Counted from the first letter of the stretch, positions 9,213 through 18,131 are shown. The stretch: 64,000 bases of DNA from an uncultured Pelagibacteraceae bacterium (GCA_902634935.1 CACPMF010000001.1:1-64000), one strand, 5' to 3'. Notes: generated by a model not told the origin, from the sequence alone. Made by a program: numbers and translations.

Positions 9213-10370
9213 ATGGTTAAAGAAAAAAAACCTTTGAAGGGTAAAATTCCTTCAAGACGTAAGTTCTTTAAAACGGCAGCAGCAACTGGTGCAGCAGCAA
9301 CAGCAGCAGTGGCAATGCCTAATCTTGCATTAGGAGGTGGTCATACAACTCTTAAAATGCAAGCAGCTTGGCCTAGCGGAGCAAATATCTTTTTCGAAAT
9401 GGCAGGAGACTATGCGAAAATGGTTGATCAGATGTCAGGCGGAACATTAAAAATTGACTTACAACCAGTCGGAGCTGTTGTTAAAACTTCCGAAATTGGA
9501 CAAGCTGTAAGTTCTGGAGTGCTTGATATGGGTCACTGGGTGACTGCATATTGGTATGGAAAAAACCCAGCAGCTTCATTATTTGGAACTGGACCATCAT
9601 ACGGTATGTCATCACAAGAAGTTATGGGATGGATGGAATATGGTGGAGGAAGAGCTCTATACGAAGAAACTTTAGCTAAAGTTGGTTTTGACTATGTTGG
9701 TTTCTTTCATATGCCTATGCCAGCTCAACCATTCGGATGGTTTAAAAAGAATGTAACTAAAGTATCCGACGTTAAAGGAATGAAGTATAGAACAGTTGGT
9801 CTTGCAACTAACGTTCTTACTGCAATGGGGATGGTCGTAAGACAGTTACCAGGTGGAGAAATCCAACCAGCAATGAAAACTGGTTTGATTGATGCAGCTG
9901 AGTTTAACAACCCAACTTCAGACTCTCAGTTTGGTATGCAGGATGTATCTAAGCATTATCACTTAGGTAGTTTCCACCAATCTCAGGAGATGTTTGAAAT
10001 TCCTATTAACAAAAAATCATACAACAACCTTTCGCCTGCACATCAAGCAATTTTGAAAAATGCTGCTTATGCTGCAAACACTGATAACTACTTTAAAGCT
10101 TTAGTAAGATATTCAGCTGACTTATCTAAGTTAATGAATGAGCATAAAGTAAATGTATATCAAACTTCAGATGCAATTCTTTCTGAGCAGTTAAAAGGTT
10201 GGGACAAAGTAGTCGGTGACTTTTCTGGAAAAGATCCATTCTTTAAGAAAATCATAGACTCACAAAAAGCGTATGCTAAGAGAGTAATGAAGTACTTGCT
10301 GATGAATCAGCCTAATTACAAACTTGCTTACGAAAATGAGTTTGGTCCAATAGCAAAAGTAAAAATCTAA
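9213..10370 (+). CDS. dctP: TRAP transporter solute-binding protein DctP, Tat-exported
   Basis: A 385-residue periplasmic binding protein of the tripartite ATP-independent transporter family. The N-terminus has a twin-arginine motif (SRRKFFKTAAATG) followed by an alanine-rich hydrophobic stretch ending near ALGG, so export of the folded protein by the Tat pathway is likely. The body, with a GGEIQPAMKTGLIDAAEFNNP segment, matches DctP-type receptors for organic anions; the Arg in YRTVGLATNV may bind the ligand carboxylate. It is followed by a strong hairpin and then by the membrane subunits. The adjacent glcDEF genes make a 2-hydroxy or 2-oxo acid a plausible ligand, by inference. Confidence 0.93.
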   Translation: MVKEKKPLKGKIPSRRKFFKTAAATGAAATAAVAMPNLALGGGHTTLKMQAAWPSGANIFFEMAGDYAKMVDQMSGGTLKIDLQPVGAVVKTSEIGQAVSSGVLDMGHWVTAYWYGKNPAASLFGTGPSYGMSSQEVMGWMEYGGGRALYEETLAKVGFDYVGFFHMPMPAQPFGWFKKNVTKVSDVKGMKYRTVGLATNVLTAMGMVVRQLPGGEIQPAMKTGLIDAAEFNNPTSDSQFGMQDVSKHYHLGSFHQSQEMFEIPINKKSYNNLSPAHQAILKNAAYAANTDNYFKALVRYSADLSKLMNEHKVNVYQTSDAILSEQLKGWDKVVGDFSGKDPFFKKIIDSQKAYAKRVMKYLLMNQPNYKLAYENEFGPIAKVKI

Positions 10371-10390
10371 TAATTTTTAATAAATTAGAA

Positions 10391-10420
10391 AAAAAAGGGG
10401 GGCTTTTTAGCCCCCTTTTT
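10391..10420 (+). terminator. Rho-independent terminator/attenuator between dctP and dctQ
   Basis: GGGGGCT (10398-10404) pairs with AGCCCCC (10409-10415) around a TTTT loop, with an upstream A tract and a downstream run of five T. It lies 20 bases after the dctP stop and 21 bases before dctQ. Placed inside the operon, it probably lets dctP be expressed above the membrane subunits. Confidence 0.85.
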
Positions 10421-10441
10421 GTTATTACTTAGACAGTTTTT

Positions 10442-11026
10442 ATGAGATCATTTATCAAGTTTGCAGATCAACTAAGTACATCAATGGGTAAGGCATTTTC
10501 ATGGTGTATTGTAATTTTAATGTGTGGAACTTGTTATGAGGTGGTTATGGCATATGCATTTAATGCTCCCACATTATGGAATTTTGATTTTAGTCTTCAA
10601 ATGTATGGAGCCATTTTTATGATGGCAGGTGCTTATACTTTGTCGACCGAGGCTCATGTAAGAGGTGATGTAATTTACCGATTATTCAAACCCAGAACTC
10701 AAGGTTGGATTGATCTAATTTTATATTTTATATTTTTTTTTCCAGGTGTTTTGGCTCTAGCATTTTATGGGTACGAATACGCATCCATGGCTTGGAAAAT
10801 AAAAGAAACAAGTTGGAATAGTCCAGCACAAATTCAAATTTATATGGCAAAATCTTTGATACCACTTTCTGGTTTACTATTAATTATTCAAGGAATAAGT
10901 GAGGTATTCAGATCAATCATTTGCATTCAAACTGGCCATTGGCCTGCAAGAATGGTTGTTGCTGAGGAGACAGAAAAAATTTTAATGAGAACAACTCAAG
11001 ACGAGGATCAAAAAGATGTTATTTAG
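10442..11026 (+). CDS. dctQ: TRAP transporter small membrane subunit DctQ
   Basis: A 194-residue protein with four predicted membrane helices (about residues 17-37, 48-66, 88-110 and 133-156), the size and topology of the DctQ small permease subunit. The segment after helix two, AYTLSTEAHVRGDVIYRLF, matches the family motif around H-V-R-x-D-x. It connects DctM and the periplasmic receptor in sodium- or proton-driven uptake. It overlaps dctM by 11 bases. Confidence 0.9.
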   Translation: MRSFIKFADQLSTSMGKAFSWCIVILMCGTCYEVVMAYAFNAPTLWNFDFSLQMYGAIFMMAGAYTLSTEAHVRGDVIYRLFKPRTQGWIDLILYFIFFFPGVLALAFYGYEYASMAWKIKETSWNSPAQIQIYMAKSLIPLSGLLLIIQGISEVFRSIICIQTGHWPARMVVAEETEKILMRTTQDEDQKDVI

Positions 11027-12377
11027 TTTAACAAATCCTGAAATAGCTATCTTGATGATGGGTATATTCCTATTTGCAGTGCTTTTAGGTTTTCCAATTG
11101 CATTTACCTTAATGGCAATGGGAATTGGTTTTGGTTATTTTGCATATTACGATCCGTCAAGAATGGATCATTTGTTGGATAACAGGATATTCCAATTATT
11201 TGTTCAAAACACATATTCTGTAATGGACAATACAGTGCTTACCGCCGTCCCCTTATTTTTATTTATGGGTTATCTAGTTGAAAGAGCAGGAATTGTAGCA
11301 AGATTATTTAATGCAATTAGACTTGCTTCACATGGTTTGCCAGCTTCAATGGCTGTAGCCGCTCTTGTCACTTGTGCATTATTTTCTACAGCTACAGGAA
11401 TTATCGGTGCAGTAGTTACATTAATGGGACTACTTGCATGGCCTGCAATGATAAGAGCAGGTTATGACAAAAAATTTGCATCGGGAGTTATATGTTCGGG
11501 TGGTTGTTTAGGTATTTTAATTCCTCCAAGTATTATGCTTATAGTTTATGCAGTAATTGCTCAATTATCTCCTCTTAGATTATTTGCAGCAGCAATATTT
11601 CCTGGATTAATGTTGGCAGGGCTTTATATAATTTATGCAATAACTAGGGCGTACTTTAATCCATCCATTGCACCTAAGCCTCCAAAGGAGGAAATACCAC
11701 CAAGAGCAGTGATATTAAAAGAGGTTTTAGTTTCATTTGTACCATTATTTTCTTTAATAATATTAGTTTTAGGTACTATTCTTGCAGGTCTTGCAACACC
11801 AGCTGAGGCTGCAGCGGTGGGAGCTCTTGGATCTTTAGTCCTATCTTTAATTTATAAGTCTTTAAAATGGAAAAGTTTTAAAGAGTCTGTTTTCCTTACA
11901 GCAAAAACAACTGCAATGATAATGTGGTTGTTTGTAGGATCATGGACTTTTGCAGCAGTGTTTTCTTATTTGGGTGGTCACGAAGTTTTTGAACACTTTT
12001 TTAAATCTATGAATTTAGCTCCTTGGCAGTTTTTAGTGATAACTCAAATAATTATTTTTATTCTAGGATGGCCTTTAGAATGGACAGAAATTCTAATTAT
12101 TTTTGTACCTATATTCCTTCCACTTGTAGAATTTTTTGGTGTTAATCCTTATTTCTTTGCTATGTTGATTGCATTAAACTTGCAAACATCTTTCTTAACA
12201 CCCCCCATGGCAATGTCTGCATATTATCTTAAAGGTGTACAAACAAAAAATGTAGAATTGTTGGAAATATTTAAAGGGATCATGCCATTTTTAGGAATAG
12301 TGATTTTTGCAATGGTATTGATGTACATTTTTCCAGGTATAGCCTTATGGCTTCCTGATGTACTTTTTGCTGACTAA
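11016..12377 (+). CDS. dctM: TRAP transporter large permease DctM
   Basis: A 453-residue polytopic membrane protein with about 12-13 hydrophobic helices. Family landmarks include AVPLFLFMGYLVERAGI, the glycine-rich segment around SGGCLGILIPPSIMLIVYA, and LNLQTSFLTPPMAMSAYYLKG near the C-terminus. It forms the transport channel of the TRAP system with DctQ and DctP. Translationally coupled to dctQ by an 11-base overlap. Full length. Confidence 0.94.
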   Translation: MLFSLTNPEIAILMMGIFLFAVLLGFPIAFTLMAMGIGFGYFAYYDPSRMDHLLDNRIFQLFVQNTYSVMDNTVLTAVPLFLFMGYLVERAGIVARLFNAIRLASHGLPASMAVAALVTCALFSTATGIIGAVVTLMGLLAWPAMIRAGYDKKFASGVICSGGCLGILIPPSIMLIVYAVIAQLSPLRLFAAAIFPGLMLAGLYIIYAITRAYFNPSIAPKPPKEEIPPRAVILKEVLVSFVPLFSLIILVLGTILAGLATPAEAAAVGALGSLVLSLIYKSLKWKSFKESVFLTAKTTAMIMWLFVGSWTFAAVFSYLGGHEVFEHFFKSMNLAPWQFLVITQIIIFILGWPLEWTEILIIFVPIFLPLVEFFGVNPYFFAMLIALNLQTSFLTPPMAMSAYYLKGVQTKNVELLEIFKGIMPFLGIVIFAMVLMYIFPGIALWLPDVLFAD

Positions 12378-12388
12378 AGAAGAAATTG

Positions 12389-13714
12389 ATGAATGAAATA
12401 TTTTCACAGAGTGTAGAAAACCTTGCTTTAAAAATAAAAAATTCAGAATTAACCTCAGTAGAATTATGCGAAAAATATATTGAAAGAATCGATGAATTTG
12501 AAAAAGAAGTAAAAGCTTGGGCATTTTTTGATAAAAAAATTTTATTAGAGAAAGCTAAAGAGGCAGACGACTACAGAAGATCAGGTAAACCAATTGGCTT
12601 CCTACATGGTATACCTGTAGCTGTTAAAGATATTATTGGAACAGTTGAGATGCCAACTGAATGCGGCACAAGCATAAGAAAGGGCAAATCTTACTCACAA
12701 AATGCAGAAATTATTGATTTATTGATTTCGGAAGGAGCTATTGTAATGGGCAAAACTGCAACTTCAGAATTAGCTTTTCTTGGACCTCCAAAAACTACGA
12801 ACCCACATGATTATTCTAGAACACCAGGCGGTTCTTCAAGTGGATCAGCTGCATCAGTTGCATCATATATGGCACCCCTTTCAATTGGATCTCAAACAGG
12901 CGGATCAGTAATTAGACCTGCTTCTTACTGTGGTGTAGTAGGCTATAAACCAACTTATGGCTTAATATCAAGAAATGGTGTTTTAAAAACCTCTCAAACT
13001 TTAGATCATATTGGTATGTTTGGAAGAAATGTAGAGGACGTTGCTTTATTGGCTAAAGCTTTAATTAAGAAAGACAAACAGGATCCAGCTTCAATACATT
13101 ATTCATCAGAGAATATTCTAGCAGAGACAAAAAAAGGCCCATTATTTGAACCAAAATTTATATTTTATAAAACAAATCACTGGAAGATGATAGAAAAAAA
13201 ATCCAGAGATGCTTTTGAATATTTTATTAAGTCTTTTAAAAACATTGAAGTTTTTGATACTCCGTCTTACTTCAAAGATATACATAAATATCATCAAGTA
13301 ATTCACGAAACAGACTTAGCAAACAATTTTTCAATTTATTATAAAAAGTTTAAATCTAAATTGTCTAAATATATGCAAGATGCAATTTCTAGAGGAAATA
13401 AATACTCTGCAAAAGAATATGCAGAGGCTATTGATTTTAGGAAACAAAGTTATGAATCTTATAAAGAAGTTTTTGAGGATTACCATGGAGTGCTAATGCC
13501 GTCCAGTCCAGGGGTCGCACCTAAAGGATTAAAAAGCACAGGTACTGCAGAATTTAATAAGGTTTGGTCTTATCTTGGTACCCCTTGTATTTCTCTTCCT
13601 TTACTTGAAGGTGAAAATAAATTACCATTGGGTGTTCAATTAATTGGTGATAAATATGATGATCACAGATTTTTAGGAGTTGCTAGATGGTTAGAGAAGG
13701 GATGTGAAGATTAA
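12389..13714 (+). CDS. Amidase signature family hydrolase
   Basis: A 441-residue amidase-signature enzyme. The Ser-cisSer-Lys machinery is visible: lysine in PVAVKDIIG, the glycine/serine-rich segment GGSSSGSAASVASYM, and GSQTGGSVIRPASYCGVVG. Such enzymes hydrolyse amides, including GatA, indoleacetamide and small aliphatic amides; this one is not assigned a substrate. The ATG at 12389 is preferred over the TTG at 12386, with an AAGAAGAAA upstream. It follows the TRAP genes by 11 bases, so it may act on an imported compound. Confidence 0.82.
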   Translation: MNEIFSQSVENLALKIKNSELTSVELCEKYIERIDEFEKEVKAWAFFDKKILLEKAKEADDYRRSGKPIGFLHGIPVAVKDIIGTVEMPTECGTSIRKGKSYSQNAEIIDLLISEGAIVMGKTATSELAFLGPPKTTNPHDYSRTPGGSSSGSAASVASYMAPLSIGSQTGGSVIRPASYCGVVGYKPTYGLISRNGVLKTSQTLDHIGMFGRNVEDVALLAKALIKKDKQDPASIHYSSENILAETKKGPLFEPKFIFYKTNHWKMIEKKSRDAFEYFIKSFKNIEVFDTPSYFKDIHKYHQVIHETDLANNFSIYYKKFKSKLSKYMQDAISRGNKYSAKEYAEAIDFRKQSYESYKEVFEDYHGVLMPSSPGVAPKGLKSTGTAEFNKVWSYLGTPCISLPLLEGENKLPLGVQLIGDKYDDHRFLGVARWLEKGCED

Positions 13715-13716
13715 AT

Positions 13717-13893
13717 ATGAATAAATTAACAACAGTTATTGGAATTTCGTTTGCTCTATTCTTTTTAGTTGGCCTAGCGACTACTCTCACAAGATCTATG
13801 ATGATAACTTTTTTAGACGTATTACCTGTATATATCTTTATGGGTGCAGCAATTATAATGATGATTTACGAAGCTTTTTTTGACAAGAAATAA
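13717..13893 (+). CDS. Small two-helix membrane protein, 58 residues
   Basis: A short open frame that starts two bases after the amidase stop and ends at TAA 13891-13893. The protein (begins MNKLTTVIGISFALFF, ends EAFFDKK) is almost entirely two hydrophobic helices, roughly residues 5-22 and 31-51, joined by TLTRSMMITFLDV. No family is recognised. Tight spacing to the amidase suggests it is in the same transcript. Codon use and charge at the termini look like a true gene of this genome, but its role is unknown. Confidence 0.55.
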   Translation: MNKLTTVIGISFALFFLVGLATTLTRSMMITFLDVLPVYIFMGAAIIMMIYEAFFDKK

Positions 13894-13950
13894 ATCTTTC
13901 AATCTATACATATCTTCTTAAAAATAAAAATTAAACTATAAGAAATAAAG

Positions 13951-14856
13951 ATGAACAAACAAAATCTTATTCCTTATCTATTACTTTTTATTCAACCAAT
14001 TTTTATGGCAAGCAACTTAATAGTTGCTCGTGGGGGTGTTGAGTTTATACCCCCAATTTCATTAGCATTTTGGAGGTGGTTTTTTGTTTTTTTAATTTTG
14101 TTATCCTTTACTTTTTTTTCTATTAAAAGAGAAATTAGGATCATAAAAAAAGAAATCTGGAAACTTTTATTTTTAGGCTCAATGGGCTGTGGTGTATGTG
14201 GCGCCTTCCCTTTTATAGCTGGAAAAACAACTACGATAATTAATATGGGAATTATTTATACCTCTTCTCCAATTTTTATTATTATAATTTCCTCTTTATT
14301 TTTTGGTGAAAAAATAAATAAACTTAAAATTTTTGGTTTAGTTTCCTGTTTAGTCGGAGTTCTTATTATTATAATCAAAGGTGATATTTTGCTTTTATTC
14401 AATTTAACTTTTAATCAAGGTGACTTATGGATGTTGGGGGCTGCAATTGGTTGGGCATTATATTCAATTTTCTTATTTTATTGGAAGTCTGATTTAGATG
14501 TTTTTCCAAGGTTTACTATTATCTCACTCGGTGGTATCATTAGCTTGTTACCCTTCTACTTATTAGAGGAAATATATTTTGTACAAACTCAATTTGACTT
14601 AAATTTTTATTTTTGGGTATTGTTTGCAGCAATTTCACCAGGAATTATTGCATTTGCACTTTATACTTTAACGCAACAAAAATTAGGAGCATCTGTAACT
14701 GGATTTACATTATATTTATTTACTGTTTATGGGGCATTTTATGGAATATTTTTATTCGATGAAAATTTAGAAAACTACCATTATCTAGGAACCGTCTTAG
14801 TATTTTTTGGAATATATTTAGTTAAAAGAAAAGTTGATAATGAACAAAAAGCATAA
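13951..14856 (+). CDS. EamA/DMT-family permease
   Basis: A 301-residue drug/metabolite transporter family protein with ten predicted membrane helices arranged as two EamA repeats (about residues 8-140 and 152-295). The motif FWRWFFVFLIL at the start of the first repeat and the repeat ends FGEKINKLKIFGLVSCLVG and LFDENLENYHYLGTVLVFFG are typical. These permeases export or import small metabolites; substrate cannot be inferred. The end overlaps the next gene's start region by 17 bases. Confidence 0.87.
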   Translation: MNKQNLIPYLLLFIQPIFMASNLIVARGGVEFIPPISLAFWRWFFVFLILLSFTFFSIKREIRIIKKEIWKLLFLGSMGCGVCGAFPFIAGKTTTIINMGIIYTSSPIFIIIISSLFFGEKINKLKIFGLVSCLVGVLIIIIKGDILLLFNLTFNQGDLWMLGAAIGWALYSIFLFYWKSDLDVFPRFTIISLGGIISLLPFYLLEEIYFVQTQFDLNFYFWVLFAAISPGIIAFALYTLTQQKLGASVTGFTLYLFTVYGAFYGIFLFDENLENYHYLGTVLVFFGIYLVKRKVDNEQKA

Positions 14857-15652
14857 AATGATTTTTTTTAAAATATTATTTTATATTTTCGTAATTTATT
14901 TTGGGGTCTCACTTGTAGTATATTTTTACCAAAGAAAATTACTTTATCATCCTGGCGAAAATAATTACTTAGATGAAGGACCACTTAATCATAAAATAGA
15001 AAAAGTATATATTCAGTCTCAAAATGAACTTGTAGCTTGGAGATTTGTGAAAAATAAAAACTTTAAAACTATTCTTTTTTTTCACGGAAATGCAGGAAAA
15101 ATAGATAATAGAATTTATAAACTTAATGAATTTTCTAAGTTAGATATTAATTATTTAATATTTGCTTATAGAGGTTTCAGTGGAAATAAGGGCAAACCAA
15201 CTGAGCAAGGACTTTATGAAGATGCAAGGGCTGTGAAGAAATGGCTTAATTCAAACGGTGTAGAGGACAATTCAATTATCTTATATGGAGAATCTCTTGG
15301 AACAGCAATTGCTGTAGATCTTGCAAGCTCTAATAGTTTCTCTGGTTTAATATTGGAGTCACCATTTACTTCAATGGAAATCCTAGCTAAAAAATATTAC
15401 CCATATTTACCAGCTAAATTAATTTTAAAGGACAAATATAAGTCCATTGAAAAAATATCAAAAATAAATTCGCCCATTTTAATAATGCACGGTAGAGAGG
15501 ATAAAATTGTTCCTTTTAGTATGGGTGAAGAAATGTACAAAAAATTTGATGGTGTTAAATACAATTTTTTCAGTGATAATGACGATCATATGATGAATTT
15601 TAATGAAAATTTAATAAATACAATTAAAAAATTTATTTCCAGCTTAAATTAG
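14840..15652 (+). CDS. Membrane-anchored alpha/beta hydrolase (BEM46/ABHD13-like)
   Basis: A ~270-residue serine hydrolase with an N-terminal membrane anchor (about residues 6-26). The oxyanion region FFHGNAGK, nucleophile elbow YGESLGTA, acid in HGREDKIVP and histidine in DDHMMNF give a full catalytic triad. YRGFSGNKGKPTEQGLYEDA is characteristic of the BEM46/YfhR-like group. A TTG at 14834 and ATGs at 14840 and 14858 are possible starts; I use 14840. It overlaps the permease gene. Substrate is unknown. Confidence 0.83.
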   Translation: MNKKHKMIFFKILFYIFVIYFGVSLVVYFYQRKLLYHPGENNYLDEGPLNHKIEKVYIQSQNELVAWRFVKNKNFKTILFFHGNAGKIDNRIYKLNEFSKLDINYLIFAYRGFSGNKGKPTEQGLYEDARAVKKWLNSNGVEDNSIILYGESLGTAIAVDLASSNSFSGLILESPFTSMEILAKKYYPYLPAKLILKDKYKSIEKISKINSPILIMHGREDKIVPFSMGEEMYKKFDGVKYNFFSDNDDHMMNFNENLINTIKKFISSLN

Positions 15653-15700
15653 AACACAATTTAACCAAAGCATTATCTTTTTCTTTAATTAAAAATTATA

Positions 15701-16255
15701 ATGAAAAAAATTATAATTTTTTTATTTTTTGTTTTTTTTAATAATGCTTATGCAGAAAAAATAAATAAATATTTTCATATTGGTCTAATGGAGTCTTATG
15801 ACAAAAAATTCACTCTTTATTTTAAGACTAGAGAAAAGGCTATAATTGCAAAAGGAGAGCATAGAAATTATCTCAATGATTACCCCCAAGACCTTTACAT
15901 TCATGACCATAAAACTAAGAAAGATTATCCTCTTATCTCTTATGAGTGGTTTCCAAATAGAGTAAAAAAAATTACAAACAATTTTGAATATCCAATGTTC
16001 CCTGAGGACTTTGCATATTATTTGTTAAATGATAATGATACATTGATATTAGTTAGTGCATCAAAAAATTTTTTTAAAAATCTTAAATTCAGTATTTCAA
16101 AAAAACATTCGTCTACTGCAAAATCAAACGGAAAATTAGAATTTATTGTTTCAAGTTTCGCAAAAAACTGTGGTTATAGAGATTTGAAAACAAACTTTGA
16201 ATGTAATATTTATAAGCCACTGATTTCAAAAAACTTAATTACATCTTTTGAGTAA
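15701..16255 (+). CDS. Secreted protein of unknown function
   Basis: A 184-residue protein with a clear signal peptide (MKKIIIFLFFVFFNNAYA, cleavage about residue 18). I do not recognise a family. The mature part is rich in aromatic and lysine residues, and has two cysteines close to the C-terminus (in KNCGYRDLK and FECNIYK) that could form a disulfide. It converges with ftsY and their 3' ends overlap by 17 bases. Probably periplasmic or outer-membrane associated. Confidence 0.65.
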   Translation: MKKIIIFLFFVFFNNAYAEKINKYFHIGLMESYDKKFTLYFKTREKAIIAKGEHRNYLNDYPQDLYIHDHKTKKDYPLISYEWFPNRVKKITNNFEYPMFPEDFAYYLLNDNDTLILVSASKNFFKNLKFSISKKHSSTAKSNGKLEFIVSSFAKNCGYRDLKTNFECNIYKPLISKNLITSFE

Positions 16256-17156
16256 ATACACTCGCGAATTGTTTTGCATCAAAAACTTGCAAATCATCTT
16301 CTTTTTCACCTAAACCAAGTCCAACAATTGGTATTTTATATTTTTTTGAGAGTGCAATTAGAATTCCTCCTTTTGCAGTACCATCTAATTTTGTCATTAT
16401 TAATCCAGAAACTGGAATAATTTTATTAAATTCCTCTAATTGATTAATAATATTTTGACCTGATGTTGCATCTAAAACAAGTATTACCTCATGCGGTGCA
16501 CCCTCAGAACTTTTTTTAACTACATTTCCTATTTTTTTAAATTCTTCCATAAGATTTTTTTTATTCTGCAGTCTTCCAGCAGTGTCTATCAAAACTTGAT
16601 TGATATTATTTTGCTTAGCATATTCAACAGCTTTAAATGCAACTGAGGCTGGATCAGAACCAGCGTTTGATTTTATAATCGTAGCCCCAACTCGATTTGA
16701 CCACTCCTCTAGCTGTTCAATTGCTGCAGCTCTAAAAGTATCACATGCAGAAAATATAACTTTATTGTGATTTTCAATAAAAATTTTTCCAATTTTACCA
16801 ATCGTTGTGGTTTTGCCTACACCATTAACACCTGAAATTAAAATAATATTCAAATTCTCTTTTTTTTCAAAAAAGTTTTTTTTTTCGAGTGGTTCCATAA
16901 GATTGATAATATATTCTTCAAGTATTTTATTAACCTCATTTACAGCATTATTTTTTGGATCAATTTTTTTTTGTGCTATTATTTCTTTTATTTCTGAAGA
17001 AGCATCAATTCCTACATCTGAGCTAATTAAGAATTCCTCAATTTCATCTAATGTTTTGTCGTCTATTTCTTTTTTAATTATTATTTCTCTTAGACCAGAA
17101 GCAATATTATCGGCACTTTTTTTAAATCCGATTTTAAATTTTTCAAAAATTCCCAT
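16239..17156 (-). CDS. ftsY: Signal recognition particle receptor FtsY
   Basis: A 305-residue SRP GTPase receptor that docks the Ffh-RNA-ribosome complex at the membrane. The N domain (about 1-95) is followed by the G domain with P-loop GVNGVGKTTTIGKIG, DTFRAAAIEQLEEW, DTAGRLQNK, TKLDGTAKGG and GLGEKEDDL. The acidic A domain of E. coli FtsY is missing, so it is the short form, with the first basic helix MGIFEKFKIGFKK likely to bind lipid. Its start touches the dapF stop. ffh lies on the opposite strand nearby. Confidence 0.96.
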   Translation of the reverse strand: MGIFEKFKIGFKKSADNIASGLREIIIKKEIDDKTLDEIEEFLISSDVGIDASSEIKEIIAQKKIDPKNNAVNEVNKILEEYIINLMEPLEKKNFFEKKENLNIILISGVNGVGKTTTIGKIGKIFIENHNKVIFSACDTFRAAAIEQLEEWSNRVGATIIKSNAGSDPASVAFKAVEYAKQNNINQVLIDTAGRLQNKKNLMEEFKKIGNVVKKSSEGAPHEVILVLDATSGQNIINQLEEFNKIIPVSGLIMTKLDGTAKGGILIALSKKYKIPIVGLGLGEKEDDLQVFDAKQFASVFTQKM

Positions 17157-17980
17157 TAAAGTTTAATTGTTATTTTTTGTATCTCCGAAATAGGACCTTT
17201 CATATGTATAAACTTATCTTGATCAATTTTTATTTGTAATCTTCCCAGTTTAAATTCTATTTCAGTGACTGTATTTTCCAATTCATCAATGTTAGCAGCA
17301 ACAGCTGTTGCACATGCAGCTGTACCACAAGCTTTTGTTAGTCCAGCACCCCTCTCCCAAACCTTTATTTTTATATGTTGGTTACTTATTTTCTGAGCCA
17401 ATGTAACATTGCATTTTTCTGGAAATATTTCATCATTCTCTATTTGTGAACCAATTTTTTTTAAGTCAAATAACTCAACATCATTTACAAAAAAAATTAC
17501 ATGGGGATTACCAACATTAATACCTACGCCTCCAGTAATTTTATTATTGTCAACATCTGAAATGGTTAATTCTAAATTTCTTGTATTCAATTCTCTATCA
17601 ATCGGGATATCCTTCCAATTCAGTTTTGGCTTTCCTATTATTGTTTCAACCTGTTTACTATCTAAAATTTTAGAATTAAGTATTTGATTATCAACATTTA
17701 AACTTATGTTTTTATTTTTCACCTCTTCTGAAATCAAATATGCAACACATCTTGTTCCATTACCACATGCTCCTGATGTACTCCCATCTGAATTATAAAA
17801 TTGCATTGAAGCATTTGATATAGTGCTATTTTGTATAAAAATTAATTGATCACATCCTAAAAAATTACGATCACAAATTTTTATAATTTGATCCTTAGTA
17901 AGACTTACTGATCTTTTTCTTTGATCAATAATGACAAAATCATTACCCAAACTGTCCATTCTAAAAGCATCAAATTCCAT
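17156..17980 (-). CDS. dapF: Diaminopimelate epimerase DapF
   Basis: A 274-residue PLP-independent epimerase converting LL- to meso-diaminopimelate for lysine and peptidoglycan. Both catalytic cysteine motifs are present: ACGNGTRC (Cys72) and KACGTAACA in the C-terminal half. The N-terminus FDAFRMDSLGNDFVIID matches the family. It is the first gene of a leftward dapF-ftsY pair, with a 1-base overlap. Upstream lies the GC-rich structured element that more probably belongs to ffh. Confidence 0.96.
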   Translation of the reverse strand: MEFDAFRMDSLGNDFVIIDQRKRSVSLTKDQIIKICDRNFLGCDQLIFIQNSTISNASMQFYNSDGSTSGACGNGTRCVAYLISEEVKNKNISLNVDNQILNSKILDSKQVETIIGKPKLNWKDIPIDRELNTRNLELTISDVDNNKITGGVGINVGNPHVIFFVNDVELFDLKKIGSQIENDEIFPEKCNVTLAQKISNQHIKIKVWERGAGLTKACGTAACATAVAANIDELENTVTEIEFKLGRLQIKIDQDKFIHMKGPISEIQKITIKL

Positions 17981-18041
17981 AGATTAAATACTTAACTTAT
18001 TTATTGACTTTTTGAACCTCTATTATAGTTTACCGAAGTTT

Positions 18042-18131
18042 CCGCAAAATACAGCAATTTGCGGTGTCTTTGGTAACAAAGAGATCGACACCAGTCAGCG
18101 AGGGTTCGCCCACTGGTGCGATACCTGCTGT
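18042..18131 (+). ncRNA. GC-rich structured RNA element upstream of ffh
   Basis: A GC-rich island in AT-rich DNA with several nested stems: CCGCAAA/TTTGCGG (18042-18048/18058-18064), GGTGTC/GACACC (18063-18068/18087-18092) capped by TTTG-GTAA-CAAA, CACCAGT/ACTGGTG (18089-18095/18112-18118) with GGG-TTCG-CCC inside, and a long-range ACAGCA/TGCTGT (18051-18056/18126-18131). Some stems exclude one another, as in a switch. The last strand ends eight bases before the ffh ATG, which has no Shine-Dalgarno motif. I recall a structured-RNA candidate named for ffh from P. ubique comparative work, but cannot verify that this is it. It lacks the GGAAG-type SRP core, so it is not obviously 4.5S RNA. Confidence 0.65.

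Noticed and set aside
18100-18120. GGGTTCGCCC as a tRNA T-arm or tmRNA piece
   Set aside because: The stem is too short, no acceptor or anticodon arm lies around it, and no CCA-type end follows.
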